Assembly: GCA_963820545.1 (NCBI GenBank) | Contig: CAWGAJ010000001.1 | Coordinates: 930,001 to 994,000, forward strand | DNA length: 64,000 nucleotides | Source: CAWGAJ01 sp963820545 | GTDB taxonomy: Bacteria; Planctomycetota; Planctomycetia; Pirellulales; Thermoguttaceae | Reading direction: 5' to 3' | Shown here: piece after piece, positions 25,601 to 35,213 of the stretch | Position numbering within the stretch: the first letter of the stretch is position 1 | How the letters are laid out: every line of letters starts with the position of its first letter | The notes under the pieces: model-generated | Seen by the model: only the letters and a program-made list of their open reading frames with translations | Databases searched by the model: none | Told to the model about the DNA's origin: nothing | Position numbers and translations under genes: made by a program

Positions 25601-26608
25601 ATGGCGCGTCGCATCGAAGAACATACTGAAGCCGTGAATCCCGATTCCTTTCTGGATATCGTGGCCAGCGTGGTGAGCATCATGATTATCATGGTGGTAA
25701 TGGAAGGATCGCGGATCAAGAACGCGCCGGTGACGGCAGCCATGGCGGGCGGTGCGCTTACGACCGAATTGGAGAAAAATCTTACCAATGAGCAATCGCT
25801 GAAAAGCGACATTCTGAAATCGGCCGAAGAGATCCAGCAGCTTAAGCGGGAAGCGGCCGCGCGCTGTTTACAGCGCGACATGCTGGCCACGGCGGTTTCG
25901 GCCTTGAAACAGAAAATTGAGACGCACCGCGGACAATTGGATGGGCAAAAACGCCAGCGGTTCGATTTGGGGCGGGACATGTCGGATGCTCGTTTCCAAT
26001 TGGATCAACTTGCCCAAGAACGAAGACAAGCGGAAGCAACGGAAGCGGCGCCGATCGTGGTGGAAAATTATCCTACGCCCATCAGCCGGCTGGTCGATAG
26101 CAACGAAGCACATTTCCAAATACACGGCGGATTAATTATTCACATTCCGTTAACGGAACTGCTGGAACAATTCCAATCGGACGCCCGCCGCAAGGCGTAT
26201 AAACTGATGGAATTGCCCGAAATAACCGAGACCATTGGACCGGTGGACGGATTCCGCTTGAAATACACCCTGGAACGTCACGATATCACGCCCGAAGAAG
26301 CAAAAGCGACCGGCCGGTTGGGCAGTTACGTGCAGTTGCATAAATGGACCCTGATTCCCGTGGCCGACGCCATAGGCGAACCGATCGACGTGGCTTTAAG
26401 CGAGGGATCGGCTTTCCGTAAGGCACTGGCCAAACTTCATCCCGGCCGGCACACTGTCACAGTTTGGATCTATGAAGACAGTTTCGATGCCTTCCGGCAG
26501 ATCCGCAAGGAAATGTATCGCCTGGGCTTTGCCACTGCTGCTCGCCCCTTGCCGTTCGGCCAGCCCATTGGCGGCTCGCCCGAGGGCAGCAAATCGGCGG
26601 CGCAATGA
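25601..26608 (+). CDS. Second ExbD/TolR-like membrane protein
   Basis: 335 residues. One membrane helix close to the N-terminus (SFLDIVASVVSIMIIMVVME, about 16-35) follows a polar start with an Asp in the helix (FLDIV), as in ExbD/TolR. A coiled coil covers about 55-145, then a soluble domain of about 170 residues with HFQIHGGLIIHIPLTELLEQ and ending in a segment (HTVTVWIYEDSFDAFRQIRK) reminiscent of the C-terminal domain of the upstream partner. Probably the second rotor-side or periplasmic partner of the ExbB-like channel at 21457. It would directly follow the 22759 gene but for the inserted four-helix-bundle element. Confidence 0.65.
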   Translation: MARRIEEHTEAVNPDSFLDIVASVVSIMIIMVVMEGSRIKNAPVTAAMAGGALTTELEKNLTNEQSLKSDILKSAEEIQQLKREAAARCLQRDMLATAVSALKQKIETHRGQLDGQKRQRFDLGRDMSDARFQLDQLAQERRQAEATEAAPIVVENYPTPISRLVDSNEAHFQIHGGLIIHIPLTELLEQFQSDARRKAYKLMELPEITETIGPVDGFRLKYTLERHDITPEEAKATGRLGSYVQLHKWTLIPVADAIGEPIDVALSEGSAFRKALAKLHPGRHTVTVWIYEDSFDAFRQIRKEMYRLGFATAARPLPFGQPIGGSPEGSKSAAQ

Positions 26609-26854
26609 AAGGGATGAAGGATGAGGGATGAAGGATGAATTAATTTATTACTTACGTTTTATTGTATTGTTTACAACCGAAGAAAAAGCAATCAATTCTT
26701 TAGTCTCTTAATGTAAATCAGCAAGGTTGTTTCATTTTTGTAAGTCTTGATGATTTTGTAATTGACTCTTAAAGAACTCTCAAATGAATGAGGAATGAAT
26801 TCCCCTTATAGACATTTTCCGACCTTCATCCTTCATCCCTCATCCTTCATCCTT
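26608..26854. repeat. Inverted AAGGATG heptamer arrays enclosing an AT-rich stretch
   Basis: A left array of ATGAAGG/ATGAGGG units (26608-26638) starts at the stop codon of the ExbD-like gene. A right array of CTTCATC/CCTCATC units (26824-26854) ends 9 nt before the stop codon of the minus-strand gene at 26863. The 185 nt between are strongly AT-rich. They hold no convincing gene; a minus-strand frame of about 37 codons there was not recognised. The layout is like the 25081-25596 element but without cargo. Confidence 0.65.
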
Positions 26855-26862
26855 AATTTTCT

Positions 26863-27291
26863 TCAGTCGTTTGGGTCGCCATCGTAAGGAAAGAGCCCAT
26901 TAGCATTGGTTGCATTGCTATAAGGGCTGGATAAAGGCCACATCCCGGAGGAATAAAACGGGTAACCATAAAAGAACGAGTCGTAGCTATCGGGCTCGAA
27001 GGGGAAAGACACGTGCGGCGAGTCGAATGCCGCATAGGGATCGCGATAGGGCGTTTTCTCAGCTTTATATTGCCAGACCCGATCGCCGGTCTGGGGATTG
27101 TTGGTATAGGGAGCCTGGTTGAAGATCCAACCACCGGAATCTTCCGCGTCTTGCCTGGAATTGATGGCTTGGCCCTGTAGCCAGGCATAACCGGGCAGGG
27201 AAGATACCGAAAACAGAATTCCCAAGAACACCAGGAACATGAGCAATCGCAACCTAGGGCAAAGAAATTTGATACAGGCTAAAATGTTCAT
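26863..27291 (-). CDS. Small secreted hypothetical protein rich in Tyr, Ser and Pro
   Basis: 142 residues. A hydrophobic signal region (LLMFLVFLGILFSVSSLPGYAW) is followed by a polar, aromatic-rich mature part with RVWQYKAEKTPYRDPYAAFD and YDSFFYGYPFYSSG. It has no recognised domain. The start at 27291 is preceded by a weak AAGAGA; a start 17 codons later (MFLVFLG) would also give a signal peptide. It is convergent with the ExbB/ExbD operon. Confidence 0.5.
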   Translation of the reverse strand: MNILACIKFLCPRLRLLMFLVFLGILFSVSSLPGYAWLQGQAINSRQDAEDSGGWIFNQAPYTNNPQTGDRVWQYKAEKTPYRDPYAAFDSPHVSFPFEPDSYDSFFYGYPFYSSGMWPLSSPYSNATNANGLFPYDGDPND

Positions 27292-27842
27292 GGCATTTCT
27301 CTTGAATTACTACTTTCTCAATAAAGTATAGTTCAAAAACTAAGATCTCCTGACACCTGTGGGATTGATTCGTCCACATCCAAGTCAAAGTTTTTTGGGA
27401 CCTTTTCAATACCCCCCTTATGGTAAGATAATTTAGAAGTCAGGACCGCTAACCCAGGTGATTTTCTAGACTTATATCATTCAATTAGCGGCGGTTATCC
27501 TCTTCTCGATAGGCGCCCTCAGGGCTGGCCACAAAATGATCCTGGACCGGTTGCCAGCCATAGCTTCTCGGATTGAACCAGATCGCCAAAAGCGGCGTAC
27601 TTGAATGTAGAGCACGTTGAAAAAAAGAAACGCTGAGGGATTTTCATCAAATTTCACAGAAACTTATCTGGCAAGCGGGGGACGTTAGCCCCCGGTATGA
27701 GACGAGGTGGGAAACCAGGTCTTCAGACGGAGACGTCATCCGCCTATACCACCAAACAAAAAAATCCGGGGGCTGGCGTCCCCTGCTTGTTAGTCTCGGG
27801 CTTGTTAAATGACGGGCGGCGGTAATCGACAAGGAGTAAACC
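27292..27842. other. Long intergenic region before the sigma factor gene
   Basis: About 550 nt without a gene. It holds the inverted-repeat element at 27671-27789. The SD of the sigma factor (AAGGAG, about 27831) is clear. Promoters for both flanking genes should lie here. Confidence 0.45.
27671..27789. repeat. Inverted repeat element with 25-nt arms
   Basis: GCAAGCGGGGGACGTTAGCC plus CCCGG (27671-27695) is matched in reverse complement by 27766-27789 with a few mismatches, around a 70-nt core containing a second weak inverted pair. The form is that of a REP doublet or MITE-like element. Confidence 0.6.
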
Positions 27843-29258
27843 ATGGACGGGCGAGAGTCCGATCCGGTTCAACTGTATCTGGCACAGATGGGAAGCGTCC
27901 CCCTTTTAACGCGCGGGGAAGAGAGACGTATTGCCCTAAGGATAGAAAAAACTCGCTACGAGTTCCGCCGCTCATTGCTGGCCACGGACTTTATGCTTCG
28001 CGCGTGCGTGGAGATATTGCACAAGATACTCAGGGGCAAGATGCGACTGGAAGTGGTGATGGAAAAGCCGATTTCCAGTTTTCAGCAACGGCAGCGGATT
28101 TTGGCCGTATTAGCCCCTAATTTGCGGACGCTGAGCCATTTAATCCAACAAGATCGCCGCGACTTTGCCTTGGTAATCGACAAGCGTCAAGCGCTTAATC
28201 GCCGGCGAAAGGCCTGGCGACGATTGATGTTCCGCCGCATGAAGGCGGGGCGATTGGTAGAAGAAACGCCGCTGCGCCGGCAGTATCTCCAGCCGATGTT
28301 GGAAAAACTAAAGCAAATCGGCCGGGAGCTGGAAGAGCTTTATACGCAAGCGACCGGTCCAGTTTTACCCGCCGATTCCGACCGGGCCGCCCAACAGCGC
28401 CAGCGGCTGTTTAAACTCATCCGCATCACACTGGAAACGCCCCGCAGCCTGCGGCGACGGATTGGCAAAATCGTACAATTGCAGCGGCAATACGAGGCCG
28501 CGCAGCGCGATCTTTCTGCGGCCAATCTCCGCCTGGTGGTATCGATTGCCAAACGCTATCGGAACCGGGGGCTGAGTTTTCTGGATTTGATTCAAGAGGG
28601 CAACACCGGTTTGATGCGGGGGGTCGATAAGTTCGACCCCGGCCGGGGATTCAAGTTTTCCACTTACGCGACGTGGTGGATCCGTCAGGCCATCACGCGG
28701 GCGATTGCCGATCACAGCCGCACGATCCGCGTGCCGGTCCACATGCAAAGCACCGCCGAAAAGGTGATGGCGGCCGGCCAGCGCCTGGCCCAACAGCACA
28801 AACGCCCGCCGCGCCTGGAAGAGATGGCGCAAGAAACGGGCGTTTCGCTGGCGGTTACCGATCGGGCTTTGCAGGTCAATCGCCGTCCGGTATCGTTGGA
28901 TGAACAATTCGGCGGTGATGAAAATTACTTGGGCGAATTGGTTCCCGACGCGCACCGCGAGGATCCGCTTGCGGGCCTGCAACATTCCTTGTTAAAGGCG
29001 GGCATCAACGATGTTTTACAATCGCTTAACTATCGCGAGCGGGAGATCATCCGCCTGCGTTTCGGCCTTTCGGACGGATACTCGTACACGCTTTCGGAGA
29101 TCGGCAGGATCTTTTCGGTGACCCGCGAACGCATCAGGCAGATCGAGGGAGTTGCCTTGCACAAGCTGCAACAACCTACTTGCGCGAAACGCCTGGCCGG
29201 TTTTCTCGAGTATTCCGAGCCTGTAAGAATAGAACAGTCCCAGCCGGTCGGGACGTAA
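27843..29258 (+). CDS. RNA polymerase sigma factor, RpoD/SigA-like (group 2)
   Basis: 471 residues. Region 1.2 is near the start (DPVQLYLAQMGSVPLLTRGE), a long non-conserved insert spans about 60-220, region 2 about 224-295 (LVVSIAKRYRNRGLSFLDLI, then FSTYATWWIRQAI), region 3 about 296-370, and region 4 about 383-445 with the HTH LSEIGRIFSVTRERIRQIE. It has no region 1.1 and binds RNA polymerase to house-keeping-like promoters. Absence of region 1.1 and a variable insert suggest a non-essential group 2 factor, of which planctomycetes have several. Start ATG is supported by AAGGAG 7 nt upstream. Monocistronic. Confidence 0.92.
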   Translation: MDGRESDPVQLYLAQMGSVPLLTRGEERRIALRIEKTRYEFRRSLLATDFMLRACVEILHKILRGKMRLEVVMEKPISSFQQRQRILAVLAPNLRTLSHLIQQDRRDFALVIDKRQALNRRRKAWRRLMFRRMKAGRLVEETPLRRQYLQPMLEKLKQIGRELEELYTQATGPVLPADSDRAAQQRQRLFKLIRITLETPRSLRRRIGKIVQLQRQYEAAQRDLSAANLRLVVSIAKRYRNRGLSFLDLIQEGNTGLMRGVDKFDPGRGFKFSTYATWWIRQAITRAIADHSRTIRVPVHMQSTAEKVMAAGQRLAQQHKRPPRLEEMAQETGVSLAVTDRALQVNRRPVSLDEQFGGDENYLGELVPDAHREDPLAGLQHSLLKAGINDVLQSLNYREREIIRLRFGLSDGYSYTLSEIGRIFSVTRERIRQIEGVALHKLQQPTCAKRLAGFLEYSEPVRIEQSQPVGT

Positions 29259-29753
29259 TCTCCCCTCGACAAGCGCCGCCGGCATCTGGGCGAAGAATCT
29301 GGGTTATGTTACATCATCCGGCCTCATAAACACATTGACGCGATGAAGAGGATTTACGCCTGAAAACAGGGAAAAATTGCTCTTCCGTTATAAAGCTCCG
29401 GCTGTACACTTGTTATTTACCACCGATGCACAACTTGAGAATTTTTTTGACCAGAACACCACGACAAAGCCAACCAACTCCTGCTCATTGGGGGGTGATT
29501 GTTATATATCTTCGGAATGTTTGGCAGACCGAGAAAACCAGGAAAGATAGCCGGCTGTTCGGCAACGATTTTTTAAGAGAGGAAGAGGCACTGTTTATCA
29601 TTGTTGTTTGTGAAATTCATAGGTTGTGAAGGGATTTTAATGCCCTCACCCTGACTCTCTCCCCGATCGACCATGCCGACCACGGCTGCGCCGCGGTGCC
29701 CGATGGTGCCCGGCGGTACCCGGAGAGGGAATTTTTTAAATGGGAGACAATTC
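29259..29753 (+). other. Intergenic region before moxR
   Basis: No gene seen over nearly 500 nt. It contains the GACC/GGTGCCC element at 29665-29720. The moxR promoter should be here; no boxes could be fixed. Confidence 0.4.
29665..29720 (+). repeat. GACCATGCCGACC...GGTGCCCGATGGTG element, copy A
   Basis: Closely matches the reverse complement of 31831-31893. It is flanked by CTCTCTCC and GGAGAGGG, which can pair. If read from an upstream ATG it would add an artificial N-terminus to MoxR. A degenerate third copy lies at about 11249. Confidence 0.65.
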
Positions 29754-30743
<990 letters not shown>

Positions 30744-30778
30744 GGAGGGAATAGGGGCGAGGGATGAGAGGAGAGATT

Positions 30779-30874
30779 GTAAATTGAAAATTGCAAATTG
30801 AAAATTTCAAATTGCAGACGGCTTTTTGTTATGTATTTTTTTGGGTATTCCCCTGATCCCTGAGCTCTGACCCC
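30779..30874. repeat. Heptamer arrays of two families between moxR and DUF58 gene
   Basis: Five RYAAATT-type units (GTAAATT, GAAAATT, GCAAATT and variants) cover 30779-30813. After a T-rich stretch, three units of the complementary GGGGTCA family (TGATCCC, TGAGCTC, TGACCCC) cover 30854-30874, ending 6 nt before the next start codon. Confidence 0.65.
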
Positions 30875-30880
30875 TAGTTT

Positions 30881-31768
30881 ATGCCTGAACAGAACGTCAC
30901 GGACATTTTGAAGAAGGTGCAGCGGATTCAGATCGTGGCCAATCGCACGGTCAACGATCTGATGGCGGGCCAGTATAAGAGCGTATTCCGCGGCCGGGGC
31001 ATCGAGTTCGACGAGGTGCGCGAATATCAACCCGGCGACGACATCCGCACGATCGACTGGAACGTCACTGCCCGGACCGGCACGCCTTATATCAAACGTT
31101 TTTGCGAGGAGCGGGAATTGACCGTGCTCATGCTGGTTGACGTTTCGGCCTCGGGAATCTTCGGTTCCGGCAGGCAGTCGAAAATGGATCTGATGGTGGA
31201 AGTGGCCGCGATGTTGATGTTTTCAGCGCTAAAGAACAACGACAAAGTGGGGTTGATCACCTTTTGCGACAAGGTGATCGACTACTTTCCGCCGCGTAAA
31301 GGCAAAGGCAACGTGCTGAAACTGATCCGCCAGTTGGTATCGGCCACGCCCGTGCGGCGGGGAACAAATCTGGCCGTGGCGCTGGACTACCTGAACCGGG
31401 TGCAAAAACGCCGCGGGGTGGTGTTCTTGATGAGCGATTTTTTGGCGCCTTCGGCCCGGCATACAATGACGGTGGCCAACAAGCGGCACGACTTGATCGC
31501 CGTGACCACCAGCGATCCGCACGAGCGAGCCCTGCCGGACGTGGGCTTCATCACCCTCAGGGACGCCGAAACAGGAGAGCTCGTGGAACTGGACACGCGT
31601 CACGCCCAGGTGCGACAGTTGTTCAAAGCCCATGCTTCCGAGCGGGCCGATACACTGGGGGACGCCCTGAAAAAAGCCGGCGTGGACCAACTCCGCATCC
31701 AGACCGACGAGGATTATCAAAAAAGCTTCCGCCGGTTCTTCCACATGCGCGAGAGGAGGTTCCGGTGA
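30881..31768 (+). CDS. DUF58 domain protein
   Basis: 295 residues. The family signature REYQPGDDIRTIDWNVTAR is at 47-65, followed by a VWA-like fold with DVSAS (87-91) as a MIDAS-type Asp-x-Ser-x-Ser. DUF58 proteins are encoded directly after moxR in most bat operons and are thought to be MoxR partners in envelope stress or metal-centre assembly. No membrane segment is seen, so it is cytoplasmic or peripheral. A strong ribosome site (GAGGAGGT, 31753-31760) near its end serves the next gene, which overlaps its stop. Confidence 0.9.
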   Translation: MPEQNVTDILKKVQRIQIVANRTVNDLMAGQYKSVFRGRGIEFDEVREYQPGDDIRTIDWNVTARTGTPYIKRFCEERELTVLMLVDVSASGIFGSGRQSKMDLMVEVAAMLMFSALKNNDKVGLITFCDKVIDYFPPRKGKGNVLKLIRQLVSATPVRRGTNLAVALDYLNRVQKRRGVVFLMSDFLAPSARHTMTVANKRHDLIAVTTSDPHERALPDVGFITLRDAETGELVELDTRHAQVRQLFKAHASERADTLGDALKKAGVDQLRIQTDEDYQKSFRRFFHMRERRFR

Positions 31769-32898
31769 TGCGTTTTATTGCAAATTGCAAATTGCATATT
31801 GCAAATTGTAAATTGCGGACTGTAAAGCCACGACGGGCACCAACGGGCACCATCGGGCACCGACGCGCAGCGTTGGTCGGCATGGTCGATTGGTCGGTCG
31901 CGGTAATCGTAATGGGAATATGGTTTTTTAGCGGAGGATGCGGAGAGAAACTACAGGATCTTCAATCTTCATCAGCGGAGAAAAATCCCGCTCGTTCGGT
32001 GGTCGAGCGCGGGCCGGTCAAGGTGACTGCCGAGGTTCAGCCGGCCAAGGCCAGACTCTCGGACGAGCCGGTACTGACGTTAACCATTGAATATGAAGCG
32101 GGCGTGGAGGTGGAAAAGCCGCCTTTCGGCCAAGCGTTGGGCAGTTTTGTGATCCGTGATTTTCACCAGCCGCTGCCCAAGACTCGCAACGGCCGAGAAA
32201 TCATCGAGCAAGCATATACCCTGGAGCCGACCGCGACGGGCAGGCTATTGATCGATCCGATCAACGTCACCTTTATTGATCTGCGGCCCAACGGCGATGA
32301 GAAGACGCACACCATCCAGACCGAGGCCTTGACGGTCGAAATCGGCTCGTTGGTGGGCGAAAATGTGCCTTCGCTGGAAAATCTTCGGCCCGCAGTGGGA
32401 CCTTTGGCTTTGCCCGGACATCGGCAGATACTGGCGTGGTCGCTTGTTGCCGCGGGCGTGATCCTGGCATTTGTCGGGTGGTGGTTGTGGCGTCGCTCCA
32501 GGCGAGAAAAAATTGAAACGGCAGTGGTTCTCTCTGCGGAGGAACTAGCGCTAATGGAGCTGGAAAAACTTGCGCGATCCGGCTTGGCCGAGACGGACGT
32601 GAAGCAATTCTACGTGGAACTGACCGGTATTGTGCGGCGTTACATCGAACGGACTACTGGGATCCGCGCACCAGAAGAAACCACCGAGGAATTTTTGCGC
32701 GAAATCAGCCAAACGAACAGTTTCCAGGGCGAGACGAGCGAGCGGCTGCGGAATTTTTTGGAGTCGGCCGATTTGGTGAAATTCGCCGCCCATCGGCCGC
32801 GAAATGAAGATATCGAGGAGAGTATGTCGCGGGCGAGGATATTTATCGGGCAAAAAACCCAAGAACCGGCAGGCGAAGCGGCGGAGGCAATGGCATGA
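31765..32898 (+). CDS. Membrane-anchored BatD-like/DUF4381-like lipoprotein
   Basis: The frame opens at GTG 31765/ATG 31768, overlapping the DUF58 stop and preceded by GAGGAGGT. The first 39 codons, however, consist of a GCAAATT heptamer array and a second repeat element. A signal peptide with lipobox (SGGC) starts only at the ATG at 31882, which may be the working start although it lacks a good SD. The mature part has a beta-sandwich domain (VTAEVQPAKARLSDEPVLTL), a membrane helix (QILAWSLVAAGVILAFVGWW), and a cytoplasmic helical domain (YVELTGIVRRYIERTTGI) typical of DUF4381/BatD C-termini. It probably works with the VWA proteins BatA and BatB. Its stop overlaps batA (ATGA). Confidence 0.7.
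   Translation: MMRFIANCKLHIANCKLRTVKPRRAPTGTIGHRRAALVGMVDWSVAVIVMGIWFFSGGCGEKLQDLQSSSAEKNPARSVVERGPVKVTAEVQPAKARLSDEPVLTLTIEYEAGVEVEKPPFGQALGSFVIRDFHQPLPKTRNGREIIEQAYTLEPTATGRLLIDPINVTFIDLRPNGDEKTHTIQTEALTVEIGSLVGENVPSLENLRPAVGPLALPGHRQILAWSLVAAGVILAFVGWWLWRRSRREKIETAVVLSAEELALMELEKLARSGLAETDVKQFYVELTGIVRRYIERTTGIRAPEETTEEFLREISQTNSFQGETSERLRNFLESADLVKFAAHRPRNEDIEESMSRARIFIGQKTQEPAGEAAEAMA
31780..31816 (+). repeat. Heptanucleotide array, GCAAATT family
   Basis: Units GCAAATT, GCAAATT, GCATATT, GCAAATT, GTAAATT and GC. It begins 12 nt after the overlapping start codon at 31768 and is in frame with the gene. Confidence 0.8.
31831..31893 (-). repeat. GACCATGCCGACC...GGTGCCCGATGGTG element, copy B
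   Basis: Reverse-complement copy of 29665-29720. It includes GGGCACC units at a 10-nt step (31835, 31845, 31855). Copies A and B form an inverted pair around moxR and the DUF58 gene. Confidence 0.65.
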
Positions 32899-33968
32899 TG
32901 GGATTCCGCTTTCAGGATCCTTTGTGGCTTTTGCTGTTGATCCCATTGGTTTTGGGAGGCGTGTGGATTATGCACCGCCGCCGCAGCGCCGCGGTGTTAT
33001 ATTCCAGCGCGGAGTTGCTGAAAAAACTGCCGGTCACTTGGGCGCAGCAGGTGAAACGCCATTTGCCTTGGGTATTTATCGGCGGACTGGCCTTGCTGTG
33101 CATTGCCATGGCGCGGCCGCAGCATGGCAAAGAGGAATTCCGCATCCATGCCGAGGGGATCGCCATCGAGATGGTCGTGGATCGATCGGGCTCGATGCAG
33201 GCCATGGATTTTGAGCTCGATAACAAACGGGCCAATCGGCTGGCGGTGGTGAAAAAGGTTTTTCGCGATTTTGTCAGCGGCGAAGGCGGCCTGCCAGGCC
33301 GGCCGGACGATTTGATCGGAGTGGTGGATTTCGGCGGATTTGCCGAGGCCAAATGCCCGTTGACGTTCGACCACGGTGCGCTGTTGCAAGTGCTCGACGA
33401 AGTGAAAATTCCCCAGCCGATCACGGATGCGCAGGGCAATATAATCAATGCCCGGCTGTTAAACGAGGAATTATCCACGGCCATCGGCGATGCGTTGTCG
33501 CTGGCCGTCGAGCGCTTAAAACCCATCAAGGCCAAAAGCAAGATTATCATCCTCTTAAGCGACGGCGAAAGCAACGCTGGCGTGGTCGATCCGGCCGAGG
33601 CGGCCCAGGCGGCCAAGGCATACGGAATCAAAATATACAGCATCGGCATTGGCACTACCGGCGTTGTTCCGGTGCCCCAGGGAGAAGACGCTTTTGGGCG
33701 TCAAGTATTCGTGCCGCAAATGGTCCGACTCGACGAGCGGACGTTGAAAATGATCGCCGACGCCACCGGCGGCAAATACTATAACGCCCAAGATACCGAG
33801 ACACTGCGAAAGATTTACGCGGATATCGATCGTTTGGAAAAAACAACCAGCGAAGGCCGCTTGTACACCGAATATCGCGAACTGTTCCTTTACCCCTTGT
33901 TCCCGGGTTTGGCACTGGTGCTGTTGGAAATGGTATTAGCATGTACGAGGTTTCGATCGTTACCGTAA
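32895..33968 (+). CDS. batA: VWA-domain membrane protein BatA
   Basis: 357 residues. Two N-terminal membrane helices (about 9-26 and 58-72), then a von Willebrand A domain with a complete MIDAS start DRSGS (96-100) and the Asp in LLSDGESN. A last helix (LFLYPLFPGLALVLLEMVLA) re-enters the membrane. An AELLKKLPVTWAQQVKRHLP segment between the first helices is typical of BatA/BatB. The Bat (Bacteroides aerotolerance) set is linked to oxygen tolerance and envelope homeostasis. It overlaps the upstream stop by 4 nt. Confidence 0.92.
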   Translation: MMGFRFQDPLWLLLLIPLVLGGVWIMHRRRSAAVLYSSAELLKKLPVTWAQQVKRHLPWVFIGGLALLCIAMARPQHGKEEFRIHAEGIAIEMVVDRSGSMQAMDFELDNKRANRLAVVKKVFRDFVSGEGGLPGRPDDLIGVVDFGGFAEAKCPLTFDHGALLQVLDEVKIPQPITDAQGNIINARLLNEELSTAIGDALSLAVERLKPIKAKSKIIILLSDGESNAGVVDPAEAAQAAKAYGIKIYSIGIGTTGVVPVPQGEDAFGRQVFVPQMVRLDERTLKMIADATGGKYYNAQDTETLRKIYADIDRLEKTTSEGRLYTEYRELFLYPLFPGLALVLLEMVLACTRFRSLP

Positions 33969-34055
33969 GGTATTTTACCGCTCCCCGACCGACATCAAGT
34001 CGGCGCCCGGTCGCGGCTATTGATGGTCATAAAAGCAATGTTGCATGAAAAGTCA

Positions 34056-34184
34056 GAGCCGGGGCGTGACGCCCCGGCAATTCCGGGCCGACACGGCCCG
34101 GCTCCGACGAAAATGACGACATTATTTTCCTGAGTATCAATAAACAAAATTCAACTAAACACTAACCACCGTCCACTGCCCACT
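34056..34184. repeat. REP-like double hairpin and short heptamer array before batB
   Basis: GAGCC (34056-34060) and GGCTC (34100-34104) close two hairpins, GGGGCGTGACGCCCC (34061-34075) and CCGGGCCGACACGGCCCGG (34083-34101). At 34166-34184 follow about two and a half reverse-complement units of the GTGGRCA heptamer family, ending 4 nt before the batB start. Confidence 0.65.
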
Positions 34185-34188
34185 AATA

Positions 34189-35213
34189 ATGAACTTCGAT
34201 CATCCTGCCATACTGCTGCTGTTGTGGCTATTGGCCTTAGTGGCGGGTTTGCTGATTTATGCCGAGCGCAGCGCGCGGCGGCGGCCAGACGATTTGTCGC
34301 CCAAGGGATGTTGGGACGATTGATGCCGCCGCTAATAAAATCGCGTCCGTGGACAAAGTGGACGCTGGTGCTGTTGGGATTGGCGGCGATTATCGTGGCC
34401 GGGGCCCGGCCGCGCTTCGGGGTGTATTTTGAGAAGGTGGTGCAGCGCGGAGTGGATTGCTTTATCTGCCTTGACGTTTCCCGATCGATGTTGGCCGAAG
34501 ACGTGGCCCCCAACCGGCTGGAGCGGGCGAAATCCGATATCCGCGACCTGCTGAAAAAACTCGCCGGCGACCACGTGGGGCTGATTGTTTTCGCCGGCAA
34601 GCCGGCGATCAAAGTGCCGCTGACGACCGACGAAGGATTTCTGCGCACGGCGCTGGACGAGGTAGACACGCGGAGCGCGCCGCGGGGCGGCACGCTTATA
34701 GGCGACGCCCTGCGCAAGGCCATGGAAGCCATGCCTCCCCGGGCCGATCAAGACCAGATTATCGTGCTTCTGACCGACGGCGAGGACCAGGAATCCTACG
34801 CCGCGGAGGCCGCCAAACAGGCCGCCGCGCGGGGCATAAAAATATTCACCGTGGGCCTGGGCGATTCCATTGAAGGCGCACGCATTCCCATCCGCAGCGA
34901 CTCGGGCGGGCTGACGTACTTGAAAGACGAAAACAAAGAGCATTGGTCAAAAACAAATCAGGACTTGTTAAAACAAATTGCCCTCAGCACAGGCGGCGCA
35001 CATATTCCCGCCGGCACCAAAACATACGATCTGGGACAAATCTACGAAGATCATCTGGCCAACCTCGCCCGGGGCGAAGAACAGGAAAAACTCAAACAAA
35101 AACGCTTTCGCGATCAGTATCAAATCTTTCTTGGATTGGGGATCGCCTTAATACTTGTTCAGCGGATGATTCCGATTTACGGCCGGAATAACGGCCGGCG
35201 GAGCGAGTTATGA
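34189..35213 (+). CDS. batB: VWA-domain membrane protein BatB, frameshifted
   Basis: The natural start is the ATG at 34189, giving MNFDHPAILLLLWLLALVAG, a normal BatA/B first helix. That frame stops at 34321-34323. The rest of the protein is in another frame to 35213, with the second helix (WTLVLLGLAAIIVAGARPRFG), the MIDAS DVSRS and a VWA fold ending in a membrane helix. The break lies in the GCGCGGCGGCGG run at about 34271-34286 and looks like a one-base indel. The joined protein is about 340 residues, right for BatB. Its end overlaps batC (ATGA). Annotators who take the ATG at 34224 would get a wrong N-terminus. Confidence 0.85.

Noticed and set aside
27671..27789. tRNA or structured RNA gene
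   Set aside because: No cloverleaf or acceptor end; arms are long inverted repeats.
29673..29753. Upstream ATG as start of MoxR
   Set aside because: It would translate the GACC/GGTGCCC repeat; the ATG at 29754 has a ribosome site and the normal family start.
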